Shown: one piece after another, positions 1 through 7,138 of the stretch
Layout: each line of letters starts with the position of its first letter
Numbering within the stretch: the first letter of the stretch is position 1
Notes under the pieces: model-generated
Told to the model about the DNA's origin: nothing
What the model saw: only the letters and a program-made list of their open reading frames with translations
The model's database searches: none
NCBI GenBank assembly: GCA_017610485.1
Contig: JAFCBY010000057.1
Location: 1 to 14,081, forward strand
Source: Candidatus Falkowiibacteriota bacterium
GTDB lineage: Archaea > Iainarchaeota > Iainarchaeia > Iainarchaeales > GCA-2688035
DNA: 14,081 bases
Direction of reading: 5' to 3'
Translations under genes and position numbers: made by a program

Positions 1-152
1 ACAAACTCAACTCCCTTGGGAAAGCCCTTTACATTCTGGTCTCCGCCAATCAAATTGTCAAAAACTCTCACTTTCTTCTTTCTCTTAACCAATTCGTCCA
101 CTATGTGCGAACCCACAAAGCCCGCGCCGCCCGTAACCAAAACATTTTCCAT
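1..152 (-). CDS. NAD-dependent nucleotide-sugar epimerase/dehydratase, N-terminal part (runs off window)
   Basis: Only the first 50 residues are inside the window. They start MENVLVTGGAGFVGSH, the Rossmann dinucleotide-binding loop TGxxGxxG (T7-G14) of the extended short-chain dehydrogenase family (GalE, RmlB, WbpP and relatives), followed by a second strand ending VFDNL, whose acidic residue normally binds the adenosine ribose of NAD. The ATG at 152 is preceded by a good Shine-Dalgarno, GAGGTG (159-164 on the plus strand). The gene lies 34 bases after the radical SAM gene and is probably co-transcribed with it. In this glycan neighbourhood a UDP-sugar 4-epimerase is likely, but the substrate-determining parts (YxxxK, C-terminal domain) are not visible, so a dehydratase is equally possible. 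Confidence 0.88.
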   Translation of the reverse strand, partial: MENVLVTGGAGFVGSHIVDELVKRKKKVRVFDNLIGGDQNVKGFPKGVEF

Positions 153-186
153 TGCATTCACCTCTTTTTTCCAATCAACAAAAATT

Positions 187-1239
187 TCATTCTATAAAGC
201 CTGTTCTAAGGCAATTATCGCAAACCGTGCCGGTCTCCTTCCCGGAGGCAACTGCTTTCCTGCCAGCCATATATTTTTCGTTGTTCCAAACCGCTTTAAA
301 TCCTTTGTCAAAAGCGTTTCCAAAATCAAGCTTTTCAAAGTATGAACCGCAGCAGGGGCTAACAGAGCCATTCCAGTTGACAACGCTCACAAACCAGAGA
401 AAATGGCAGAACTTCTTCCTAAGCTTCCTCTCCTTTGAAGAGTAGTCATACCTGCTCAACTCCTCGTCTTTCGGCAGCCATTTCTGCATGCTCTCAACCT
501 TGTCCTTGTCCTTGGTAAAAATTTCCTTTCCCATATCAGACCTTAACATTCCAATAACAAGCCTGTCAACGCCGAGCCTTTTCCTTACTGCCTCAAGTTT
601 TGGCACCTCTCCCTCATTAAACCTGTTTGCCAAAAACTGCCACACAATCTCAGGCCTCTTCACACCCAGCCTTTTCTTGGTCTGCGAAACCAGCCTCAGG
701 TTGTCCCAAACAACTCCTAAATTTCCCTTCTTTCTATACTTTTCATAGGTCTTCTGCGTGATTCCGTCTATTGAAACATACAAAACATCAAGGCCTGATC
801 CAACCAGTGCTGCAGCCCCCTTCTCTGACAGCCCAACATTCAAATTGGTGTTAACGCTTGTCCTAATTCTCTTCCCATGGCTGTATTCAATCATCTTCAC
901 CAAATCCTTGTTCAAAAATGGCTCGCCCCAGTTATTCAAGTCGATCTCGTAAAGGTAGGGCGCCATCTCATCCACAAGCCCCTTAAAATTCCCAAATTCC
1001 ATTTTTCCCAGGCTTCTCCCGCCTGCCCCCTGCCCTGTCGGGCACAAAGGGCAGCGCAGCTGGCAAATGCTTGTCGGGTCCAAAGTAAGCTTTAGGGGAT
1101 AGCCCATTACCCTCGAGTTCTTAAGCAGCCCAAACTGGGCAAATAATCCCATCGCGTTGAAGAACTTCCTAACTCCAAAATACCTTGTAAAAAGGAATCT
1201 CTGCCCTGATCTAATTGCCTGAAACAAGTAATAATTCAA
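187..1239 (-). CDS. Radical SAM / SPASM-domain protein
   Basis: 350 residues. C59, C63 and C66 form the CX3CX2C motif that ligates the SAM-binding 4Fe-4S cluster (SICQLRCPLC), and a later GEP motif (NNWGEPF) matches the radical SAM core. Five further cysteines in the C-terminal part (C278, C296, C297, C340, C343) are consistent with a SPASM-type domain carrying an auxiliary cluster. The reaction is unknown; such proteins are frequent in polysaccharide and lipid-modification loci, so a sugar or lipid modification is only inferred. The start is a TTG at 1239: the minus-strand TATA-like box TTTATAAT at 1261-1268 is centred about 25 bases upstream, as for a leaderless mRNA. The first in-frame ATG is codon 30 (1152) and would remove a basic N-terminus. 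The gene is divergent from the GT4 gene and heads a small operon with the epimerase. Confidence 0.9.
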   Translation of the reverse strand: MNYYLFQAIRSGQRFLFTRYFGVRKFFNAMGLFAQFGLLKNSRVMGYPLKLTLDPTSICQLRCPLCPTGQGAGGRSLGKMEFGNFKGLVDEMAPYLYEIDLNNWGEPFLNKDLVKMIEYSHGKRIRTSVNTNLNVGLSEKGAAALVGSGLDVLYVSIDGITQKTYEKYRKKGNLGVVWDNLRLVSQTKKRLGVKRPEIVWQFLANRFNEGEVPKLEAVRKRLGVDRLVIGMLRSDMGKEIFTKDKDKVESMQKWLPKDEELSRYDYSSKERKLRKKFCHFLWFVSVVNWNGSVSPCCGSYFEKLDFGNAFDKGFKAVWNNEKYMAGRKAVASGKETGTVCDNCLRTGFIE

Positions 1240-1260
1240 GAAAAACGCCTCTGTATAGAG

Positions 1261-1268
1261 ATTATAAA
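1261..1268 (-). promoter_or_regulatory. TATA-like box for the radical SAM gene
   Basis: TTTATAAT on the minus strand, centred about 25 bases before the TTG at 1239. This spacing predicts transcription starting at the start codon, that is, a leaderless transcript. It lies in the 116-base divergent gap shared with the GT4 gene. Confidence 0.55.
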
Positions 1269-1326
1269 TGGGCCTTTTTAAACAGTGTTTTGGTTCAATC
1301 TCCGAAAAATGGGCCTTTCAAAACCC

Positions 1327-1334
1327 TTTTATAG
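1327..1334 (+). promoter_or_regulatory. TATA-like box for the GT4 gene
   Basis: TTTTATAG on the plus strand, centred about 25 bases before the ATG at 1356, again predicting a leaderless mRNA. There is no Shine-Dalgarno before that ATG, which agrees with this. Confidence 0.55.
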
Positions 1335-1355
1335 CCTTCAACAGTTTATTTTTGC

Positions 1356-2555
1356 ATGCGAATCTTTTTCATAACACACACTTACTCCATTGGAGGCAGC
1401 GGCGGAGGGGAACAATTCGTAAGCAATTTCCTCCAGCAAATGCGCAGGAACGGGCACGAAATCCTCGTCTTCACCGCAGGCGGAAAGGAATTCACAAAAA
1501 AGGAAAAAAAGCTCGGCATTGAGGTATACCACTGCCCGACTTTGGGGCACCATGCCTTCCACAAGTTTGAGTACGCGCTCCTCGCCTGGAAGGCCGCCTC
1601 GCTTGCAAAGCGCTTCAAGCCGGACGTGATTCACGCGCAAAACGACGCCTTTCCAGGCCTGATCGGCCACTTTGTAAAAAAAGCCACAAAAAAGCCCCTT
1701 GTCCTGGCCGTGGAATACCTAAGCGAGCAGGCGGTAAGCCTGAACCTCAAGGCAGTGTTTGCCATAAACCGGTTTCTCCTGCCAAAAATAAACTTTGACG
1801 CAGTTGTCTCCTGGAGCAGCTTTGTTGTGGACAAATTCTTCCTTCCCTGGGGAATTCCAAAAAAGAAAATTCACATAATTCCGGGAGCTGTCGACGTGGA
1901 AAAATTTTCAAAGAAGGCCAGCCCCTACCCCAAGCTCTTCGAGAGGGGAATGAACTGGATTGTGAGCGCCAAACCCCTGCACAGCACAAACGCGGCAGGC
2001 ATTTCTTACATCATAAAGGCAATGGCCATCGTTGTAAAAAAGCACCCCGGCTGGAAGTACGCAATTGTGGGGAACGGCCAGTCAAAGGCAATGCTCGAGC
2101 ACCTTGTAAGGGATTTGGACCTTAAAGAGAATGTCTTCTTCTTTGGGGCGGTTCCAAACGAAAAAATTCCCTCTGTCTACGCGGCGGCCGACATCGTTGC
2201 ACACAGCTTTGCCTTCAAGGCCACTACGTCCATTGCCCTGATGGAGAGCATGGCTGCAGGAAAGGCGATTGTCGCAACCGCCTCTGGAGAGGTCGCGCCC
2301 ACGGTGGGAGACACAGCCCTGCTTCCAAAGCAAAAGGACGCGAAAAGCATTGCCTTCTGCCTGATAAAGCTCATTGAAAACCCTGCTTTGAGGGACGAGC
2401 TTGGAAAAAAGGCCCAGCTGAGGGCAAAAAAGCTTTACTCAATCAAGTCAATTGCAGCCCAGTTCGAAGAAATCTACAAAAAGGTGCAAAGGCCAAGAAT
2501 ACCCACACTGTCGGAACACAGGGCTGCCTCCAAAGCAGGCCTGTTTTCCCGCTAG
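1356..2555 (+). CDS. Glycosyltransferase family 4 (GT-B fold)
   Basis: 399 residues in the two-domain GT-B pattern. The N-terminal half opens with MRIFFITHTYSIGGSGGGEQ, the glycine-rich acceptor-side loop, and contains DVIHAQN and the linker IIPGAVDVEKF seen in GT4 enzymes. The C-terminal half has the nucleotide-sugar domain: YAIVGNGQ, NVFFFGAVPNEKIPSVYAAADI and the donor-binding helix ALMESMAAGKAIVATASGE. In most GT4 enzymes this last region is an E-x7-E motif; here the second Glu is present but the first position is Ala, so the retaining mechanism or donor may be atypical. No membrane segment is seen; it probably works on the cytosolic membrane face, adding a hexose to a lipid-linked glycan. 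It is one of two plus-strand genes in the window, and its stop is 13 bases from the stop of the convergent GT2 gene. Donor and acceptor cannot be told. Confidence 0.92.
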   Translation: MRIFFITHTYSIGGSGGGEQFVSNFLQQMRRNGHEILVFTAGGKEFTKKEKKLGIEVYHCPTLGHHAFHKFEYALLAWKAASLAKRFKPDVIHAQNDAFPGLIGHFVKKATKKPLVLAVEYLSEQAVSLNLKAVFAINRFLLPKINFDAVVSWSSFVVDKFFLPWGIPKKKIHIIPGAVDVEKFSKKASPYPKLFERGMNWIVSAKPLHSTNAAGISYIIKAMAIVVKKHPGWKYAIVGNGQSKAMLEHLVRDLDLKENVFFFGAVPNEKIPSVYAAADIVAHSFAFKATTSIALMESMAAGKAIVATASGEVAPTVGDTALLPKQKDAKSIAFCLIKLIENPALRDELGKKAQLRAKKLYSIKSIAAQFEEIYKKVQRPRIPTLSEHRAASKAGLFSR

Positions 2556-2568
2556 AAACTCACAGCCC

Positions 2569-3423
2569 CTAAAAAAGTCTTGCCTTTCTCTTCTTTCTCT
2601 CGCGCAAAATCTCTTTTGCGTTCCTGGCATTGTTCCGATATGTTTTGAGGAGGGACGGGAGAAGGCCGTCCTTTGCAGCATTGACAAATATGAGGCCAAG
2701 GCCTGGCACATGTCCCCAAAATTGGGGGATTGTAAGGTTGTAGAGCCTTGCCTTTAGCCTGTAGGTGTTCATGAGCTCGAACGCGCTCTCCCTGCCCCTG
2801 CCCTTCTTGGTGTCATGGCTTCCGATGTGGACAACAATCGCCTTGTCTGTCTCCATTACCTTAAACCCCTTCAGCCTCGCCCTATAGCACCAGTCTGTTT
2901 CCTCCCCATAAATCGGGCTGAAGTGCTTTGCGTCCAAATAGCCTATTTTCTTCAGAGCGCTTTTTCTGATAAGCATTGCTGCCCCGCATGTTGTCGTTAC
3001 AACCCGGTCTGGCCTTAGCTCAAACTCCTTTTCCTTAAACGGCTTCAGGTCAACGAGCTTGCAGCCAACTGCTGCAGCATCAGGATTCTCTTTCAAAACC
3101 CTTAAAACGCTTCCAAGCCAGCCCTTCCTCGGCAGGGTATCATTGTTGAGCATGAAAACATAGTCTCCTTTTGCGGCGTCAAAGCCCTGGTTGTTTGCAA
3201 AGGAAAAGCCTGTGTTCTTTTCATTCTCAATAAGCCTGTCAATAAAGCCAAGCTTTTTCAACTCCTTAAGCCTGTTCACATTTGCCTCATCGCTTCCGTT
3301 GTCAACCAGGATGAGTTCGTACGGCCTGTGTTTGGTTTCCTTTTTTACTGCCTTCAGGCATTTCTCTGTCAGGCCAATGCCGTTCCAGTTCAGGACAATG
3401 ATTGAGACAAGGTCTTTAATCAT
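2569..3423 (-). CDS. Glycosyltransferase family 2 (GT-A, rhamnosyl/galactofuranosyl-transferase-like)
   Basis: 284 residues. The start LVSIIVLNWNG is the classic beginning of GT2 enzymes of the WbbL/GlfT group. VDNGSD (40-45) contacts the UDP/dTDP, NND (93-95) takes the place of the metal-binding DXD, and EETDW (174-178) supplies the likely catalytic base, followed by VVHIGSH (H199). The C-terminus is basic and ends RERKKRKARLF, suggesting contact with the membrane surface. It starts with ATG overlapping the TGA of the Alg13-like gene (ATGA), so translation is probably coupled and this is the last gene of the Alg7-Alg14-Alg13 operon. It probably adds a sugar to the growing lipid-linked oligosaccharide. 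A run of six T spans the last codons and stop, and may serve as terminator. The sugar donor is not predictable. Confidence 0.93.
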   Translation of the reverse strand: MIKDLVSIIVLNWNGIGLTEKCLKAVKKETKHRPYELILVDNGSDEANVNRLKELKKLGFIDRLIENEKNTGFSFANNQGFDAAKGDYVFMLNNDTLPRKGWLGSVLRVLKENPDAAAVGCKLVDLKPFKEKEFELRPDRVVTTTCGAAMLIRKSALKKIGYLDAKHFSPIYGEETDWCYRARLKGFKVMETDKAIVVHIGSHDTKKGRGRESAFELMNTYRLKARLYNLTIPQFWGHVPGLGLIFVNAAKDGLLPSLLKTYRNNARNAKEILRERKKRKARLF

Positions 3424-3893
3424 GCTAAATCAATAAACTCCGCAATCCTTTTTATCAGTTTCTGCCTGTTGCTTGCAATCCTTGGTTTGAAGAAAGCAGC
3501 CCTCTTCAATGCCTGTCTCAAGCCAGACATCTTCTCAACAGAAATTACCTTTCCTTCCCCTGCAAGCGCCTCGGCCAAGTCAAGCTGGTGGTCGTTTGTG
3601 TGCTCGCCAAATTTCTTCAAGCGCGGCACAACAACAACTTTCTTTCCTTGCCTTAACCCGTTGATTATTGTTCCTGCCCCGCCGTGGCTTACCAGAATGT
3701 CGGCCTCCAAAATCCTCTGCCGGTACTCCTTTTCGTTCAAAAACCTTTCAAACGGAAAATTCTTCGGCTCGTAGTTTGAATTGCCAATCTGGGCAAAAAG
3801 GCTCAGCCTTCCCTTTCCTGCAATCCTGTCAAGCTCCTTCAGCAGCCTGTCAAAGGGCTGGGGGTGGGTTCCCACACTGGCGAAAACGCGCAT
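3420..3893 (-). CDS. Alg13-like GlcNAc-transferase catalytic subunit
   Basis: 157 residues starting MRVFASVGTH. It is the C-terminal, UDP-GlcNAc-binding half of a MurG/GT28-type enzyme: SHGGAGTI (69-76) is the donor-binding loop and the EHTNDHQLDLAEAL segment (97-110) matches the H-x-NHQ-x-x-LA signature of yeast and human Alg13 and bacterial PssE/EpsF-type proteins. On its own it would lack the acceptor domain, which the neighbouring Alg14-like protein supplies. The frame is open upstream to 4019, but the ATG at 3893 is chosen: its A is the last base of the upstream TAA (TAATG), a typical coupling junction, and the earlier region is the antisense-free overlap with Alg14. With the Alg14-like partner it should add the second sugar, GlcNAc in the eukaryotic system, to GlcNAc-PP-dolichol; the exact sugar is inferred. 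Confidence 0.9.
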   Translation of the reverse strand: MRVFASVGTHPQPFDRLLKELDRIAGKGRLSLFAQIGNSNYEPKNFPFERFLNEKEYRQRILEADILVSHGGAGTIINGLRQGKKVVVVPRLKKFGEHTNDHQLDLAEALAGEGKVISVEKMSGLRQALKRAAFFKPRIASNRQKLIKRIAEFIDLA

Positions 3894-4348
3894 TAGAATA
3901 CGCTCCCGACAAATTCCGCTTTTGGAAAGAATTCCTTGTTTTGCTCCCATTGCACGAGGAACAGGTTGGCAATCCTGTACATTATTTTTCCGCTCAGGCT
4001 GGGTTTTTTGATCCTGCAAAAGCTTTCAATAAACACAACCTTCCTTCCAAAAAGCCTTGCGACCAGGCAGATTGGAATTGCGGTGTCTGCACCTGTGCTG
4101 ACCACAACGTCCGGCTTCTCCCTGAAAAAAATTCCCAGGCTCTGCCCGATGTTCAAAACGAGCTTCAGGGGGTTTCTCCTCGGGCACTCCACAAAGTAAA
4201 CCTGCTCGTTTTTTGCCAGGTCAATTGCGTTCAGCCTTTTGTCGGAGACAAAAAAATGCTTCCTGCCCTTCCAGGCCTTGTCCAACTGAAGCAGTTCCGT
4301 CAAATGCCCCCCTGCACTGCAGGCCAGGCAAACCTTTCCTTGCTTCAA
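3893..4348 (-). CDS. Alg14-like glycosyltransferase acceptor/anchor subunit
   Basis: About 151 residues. It has the N-terminal SAGGHLTELLQL glycine loop, the middle STGADTAIPICLVARLFGRK and the family signature VVFIESFCRIKKPSLSG, ending with LVQWEQN, all landmarks of Alg14/PssD/EpsE proteins, which form the N-terminal (acceptor) half of a split MurG-like enzyme. Eukaryotic Alg14 begins with a membrane anchor; none is present here, so membrane binding must come from another surface or partner. The start is uncertain: the frame has TTG codons at 4357 and 4348. GAGGT, overlapping the upstream TGA, lies eight bases before 4348, so that one is preferred; both give the same core. It is sandwiched between the Alg7-like and Alg13-like genes in one operon. 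Confidence 0.9.
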   Translation of the reverse strand: MKQGKVCLACSAGGHLTELLQLDKAWKGRKHFFVSDKRLNAIDLAKNEQVYFVECPRRNPLKLVLNIGQSLGIFFREKPDVVVSTGADTAIPICLVARLFGRKVVFIESFCRIKKPSLSGKIMYRIANLFLVQWEQNKEFFPKAEFVGSVF

Positions 4349-4359
4349 ACAAATCAACC

Positions 4360-5391
4360 TCAGAACAGCTGGAAGTATGACAGGGAAAACACGAAAATGC
4401 TGATGAGTGTCTGGAATCCAAGCAAAATCCCGACAACCTGCCTCTCTGTAAACTTTCCAAGCCTCATTACCACATGGGTCATGCTCGCCGTGTAGGTCGG
4501 GGGCCTCAAAAAGCCTTTCTTGGTTGGAATGCCAAAGCTCTCCTTTTGCATCCTGAAGCGCCCCTTCAAAATCAATTCCACAAAGTACATTGCCATCAGC
4601 AGAATGCCGACCTTTTCCATATTTCCAAGAATGGAGACGATGGCAATGCTTGCCCCAATCATCAGAGTTAAAGAATCCCCGCCAAACACCTTTGCCGGGA
4701 ACCAGTTTAATCTTAAAAAGGCTATGAGGGCGCCAAGCATTGCAATGCAGACAATGGCTGCCTCAATCTGCCCGGTTCCAAGCGCAATAATCATCAAAGT
4801 TCCCAGAATAATGCTTCCCAGGCCTGCTTCCAATCCATTCAGGCCTGCAAGCATGTTGGCAGCATTGCTTGCGCCAGTAACCCCAATTGGCACAAAAATC
4901 AGGCTGTAGATGACACCAAAGCTTACTGCGCCAAAGAATGGGATGATGTACTGGGCTGGAACAAAGCCAATAAGTGGAAGGATGACCGGTGGATTGCTTA
5001 CCTTAACCGCCATTAGCGGCAGCGCGGCAAAAACCGGAATCAAAGCGTGCTGCCACTGCCTTATGCCGTTCTTCCAGCCGACAAGGTCGTCGATCACTCC
5101 CAAAAAGCCAACCATTGCAACAGTGCTCAGGCCGGCCAAAACAAAGCTGAGGTTTATATCGATCCATTTAAGGTATGAGAAAATGAAAATGCTTGCAATT
5201 ATTCCTGTGCTGAATCCAAGCCAGACACAGACGCCACCCATTTCCGAAACCCTTGGCTTGGAGAACTTGTTCATGTCAATGCCGACAATCTTCCTGTTTT
5301 TCATCCTGGAGGCCAGCATTGGCAAAAAGTAGTTTGTAACAAAGTAGGCTGCAAAAAAGCAAACCAATAGCGTCACAAGCAAGGCATACAT
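4360..5391 (-). CDS. Alg7/DPAGT1-like UDP-GlcNAc:dolichyl-phosphate GlcNAc-1-P transferase
   Basis: 343 residues, about ten hydrophobic segments, polyprenyl-phosphate GlcNAc-1-P transferase superfamily (MraY/WecA/Alg7). KPRVSEMGG (45-53) and GVIDDLVGW (98-106) carry the Mg/catalytic aspartates. The next motif, SNAANMLAGLNGLEAG (175-190), is the eukaryotic form: human DPAGT1 has N-x-L-A-G-x-N-G-L-E-A-G where bacterial enzymes have NxxDGxDGL. FPAKVFGGDS (231-240) supplies the loop Asp. It should start N-glycan assembly by moving GlcNAc-1-P to dolichyl phosphate on the cytosolic face of the membrane; archaeal homologues are called AglH. It heads the operon with Alg14-like, Alg13-like and GT2 genes. 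A TATA-like box 25 bases before the ATG at 5391 predicts a leaderless start. The N-acetyl-sugar identity is inferred from the family. Confidence 0.92.
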   Translation of the reverse strand: MYALLVTLLVCFFAAYFVTNYFLPMLASRMKNRKIVGIDMNKFSKPRVSEMGGVCVWLGFSTGIIASIFIFSYLKWIDINLSFVLAGLSTVAMVGFLGVIDDLVGWKNGIRQWQHALIPVFAALPLMAVKVSNPPVILPLIGFVPAQYIIPFFGAVSFGVIYSLIFVPIGVTGASNAANMLAGLNGLEAGLGSIILGTLMIIALGTGQIEAAIVCIAMLGALIAFLRLNWFPAKVFGGDSLTLMIGASIAIVSILGNMEKVGILLMAMYFVELILKGRFRMQKESFGIPTKKGFLRPPTYTASMTHVVMRLGKFTERQVVGILLGFQTLISIFVFSLSYFQLF

Positions 5392-5412
5392 AATCTAATC
5401 AACTGTTAAAGA

Positions 5413-5418
5413 TTTAAA
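5413..5418 (-). promoter_or_regulatory. TATA-like box for the Alg7-Alg14-Alg13-GT2 operon
   Basis: TTTAAA within the minus-strand context TTTTTTAAATC, centred about 25 bases before the ATG at 5391. No Shine-Dalgarno is seen before that ATG, as expected for a leaderless transcript. Confidence 0.5.
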
Positions 5419-5444
5419 AAACGCAACAATTTGGTGATTGTAAC

Positions 5445-5474
5445 AAAAAATGTTTTTTTTAAGGTATCAAAAAG
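5445..5474 (-). terminator. Oligo-T terminator region downstream of aglB
   Basis: On the minus strand, T5 (5470-5474) followed by T6 (5445-5450) occurs about 105-130 bases after the aglB stop and before the Alg7 promoter. Archaeal RNA polymerase commonly stops at such T-tracts without a hairpin. Confidence 0.4.
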
Positions 5475-5475
5475 G

Positions 5476-5580
5476 CTAGAATCTGTCACGCTTATTGCGC
5501 AAGCTCTTCATCATTTCCTTGGCAGAAACTTTTTTCCCTTTTGCTAGCTTTCCATACCTATGTTTCGCCTCAAGGCTTTC
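5476..5580 (-). pseudogene. Possible remnant of a small basic protein, or misframed aglB tail
   Basis: After the aglB stop (5579-5581), another minus-strand frame stays open to a TAG at 5476 and reads ESLEAKHRYGKLAKGKK, then VSAKEMMKSLRNKRDRF. The residue mix looks like real protein (alternating basic/hydrophobic helix ends, as in small antitoxin-type proteins), but there is no ATG or GTG start; the only in-frame candidates upstream are TTG codons at 5625 and 5646 inside aglB. It is either the decayed end of a small gene, an extension of AglB cut off by a further indel, or chance. I do not recognise a family. Confidence 0.25.
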
Positions 5581-7138
5581 AGTCAGGCAGTGCTTCCTTC
5601 TTAACCTTGAAGAATCGCATGCCAAAGCCGGCGTAGGCTTCCTCAAAGTACTTCATTGCCTCGTCTTCCTTGAACCAAAGCCTTCCAAGCATGCTCTGGT
5701 TTACTGCAGGGTTAACTATGTAGAGCTCTGAGTTGTCCTCGGCCCTGTAAACGTACAGTGGAATTGTCAGGCCGTTTCCCTCAAACATCTGGTTGGACTG
5801 AATAGTCCACTTTGTTGGAATGCTTGCCATAACCTGCTCGTTGAACCTGTTGCCTCCACAGACATACTCTTCGCCATCCTTGCTGCAGGGCATGGCTGAA
5901 TGCGGTGCAATCAAAAAATTGATGATGCGCTCGTCATTGCTGTTCATCGTGTTGTAGGCATAGAATCCAAAGGAGCCAACCTTTTGGAACATGTCACTGC
6001 CCATTACAATGTAGTCAAAATCGTACTCTTTTGCAATTCTTATAGCCTCATTGAGGTCCTCTGTAATCGCAAAAAGGGAGAAGTCCCGGTTGCTCTCAAA
6101 GCTCATGTTCCTGTTGTCCGCAGAAACCGCCCTTTCCCCAAGGAAGCTTATCCAGTGGCCTTCGTCCCACCAGTTGAACATCTTTGCGTCCTCTGCCACG
6201 TTCTCAGGGTCCTTCATCCAGTCCAAGGCAGCCTTCCAGTCAGGATACCCAATCTCAATATGTGGGACCTTATCCGGAACAAAAATTGTTGCGGAGGCAA
6301 TGCCAACCAAGAGCATAAAGGCAAGGCATACGGCAACCGACTTCTGCTCAAGGTTTGTCCTTTCCTTTAGATAATAAAATATCTCCGCCGTTATCAGGCC
6401 TCCTGCCGCCGCAATCGGCAGGCCAAAAGTGTAAGTGAACTTCAGCTTGTACCAGGCCATAAAGAAGGTTATCAAAATCCAGAAGAAAATCATGGCGCTT
6501 AGATGGTCCTTCCTGTCCCTAAACAGCCTTATTGGAATCAAAAGCATTGCAAGCACCGGGAAAATTATGAGCGCGTTATACTTCACGCCAAAGAACTGGT
6601 ACCCTGTGTTCTCCTCCCCCACTGTCCTGCCAAGAACAGAGCTTTCCTCAAAGAGAGCCGGAATTGTCAAAAAGGTTATTGCAAGCGAGATTAAGGCAAG
6701 GTAGAGCAAAATCATGGCAATCAAATTTATTGTCTTTGCGCCGGACTCCTTCTTCGCTTCCGACCTGTTGCTGTAGGCAATGAAGATCACAAAGGCAACA
6801 AACGCCGCCAAAACAACGGCCATTGCAGTAACCCCCATTCCATCAGGCATTCCCATCCCAGTTGCAGCCTTTGAAACAGAGTTGGTTGCATAGCTGATTG
6901 CCCTGTCTATCCAGCCAGGGTTGTAGTTTATGGTTGCAATCGCCGCAAAAAGGCCAAACGAAACAGCGAACAGCCTTACAAAGTCATACATTTTCCGCAG
7001 ACCCATCTTGGTGTAGATATGCATCATTGCAAACACAAAGTAGAGGCCTAGCACAAGCGGAACAAGCAGGAACATCTCCCAGGTAATCGCCATAATTCCG
7101 AAGAAAAGGCCTGAAAGAACCGCATTGGCCTCTTCTGT
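5579..7138 (-). CDS. aglB: Oligosaccharyltransferase AglB (STT3), C-terminal portion after a frame break
   Basis: The frame runs from the break to the TGA at 5579 and begins TEEANAVLSGLFFGIMAITW, continuing directly the sequence of the upstream fragment; its first ATG is at 7093. Numbered from that ATG it has several membrane helices (about 8-28, 87-108, 121-147, 172-190, 200-216, 252-272), TVGE (157-160), which fits the TIXE/SVSE external-loop motif that holds the acceptor Asn, and WWDEGHW (308-314), the Ser/Thr +2 recognition motif, normally WWDYG. DMFQK (367-371) may be the DK-type motif. The soluble C-terminal domain faces outside. Rejoined with the N-terminal part the protein would be about 734 residues, usual for archaeal AglB. 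It transfers the dolichol-linked glycan to Asn in N-X-S/T of exported proteins. Confidence 0.93.
   Translation of the reverse strand, partial: TEEANAVLSGLFFGIMAITWEMFLLVPLVLGLYFVFAMMHIYTKMGLRKMYDFVRLFAVSFGLFAAIATINYNPGWIDRAISYATNSVSKAATGMGMPDGMGVTAMAVVLAAFVAFVIFIAYSNRSEAKKESGAKTINLIAMILLYLALISLAITFLTIPALFEESSVLGRTVGEENTGYQFFGVKYNALIIFPVLAMLLIPIRLFRDRKDHLSAMIFFWILITFFMAWYKLKFTYTFGLPIAAAGGLITAEIFYYLKERTNLEQKSVAVCLAFMLLVGIASATIFVPDKVPHIEIGYPDWKAALDWMKDPENVAEDAKMFNWWDEGHWISFLGERAVSADNRNMSFESNRDFSLFAITEDLNEAIRIAKEYDFDYIVMGSDMFQKVGSFGFYAYNTMNSNDERIINFLIAPHSAMPCSKDGEEYVCGGNRFNEQVMASIPTKWTIQSNQMFEGNGLTIPLYVYRAEDNSELYIVNPAVNQSMLGRLWFKEDEAMKYFEEAYAGFGMRFFKVKKEALPD

Noticed and set aside
3894..4019. Longer N-terminus of the Alg13-like ORF (from 4019)
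   Set aside because: It would overlap the Alg14-like gene by 126 bases, and the added residues have no family likeness; the TAATG junction at 3893 is the natural start.
3668..4495. 275-residue plus-strand ORF
   Set aside because: Antisense to the Alg13/Alg14/Alg7 genes; composition is Pro/Cys/Gln-rich without motifs, so it is a shadow frame.
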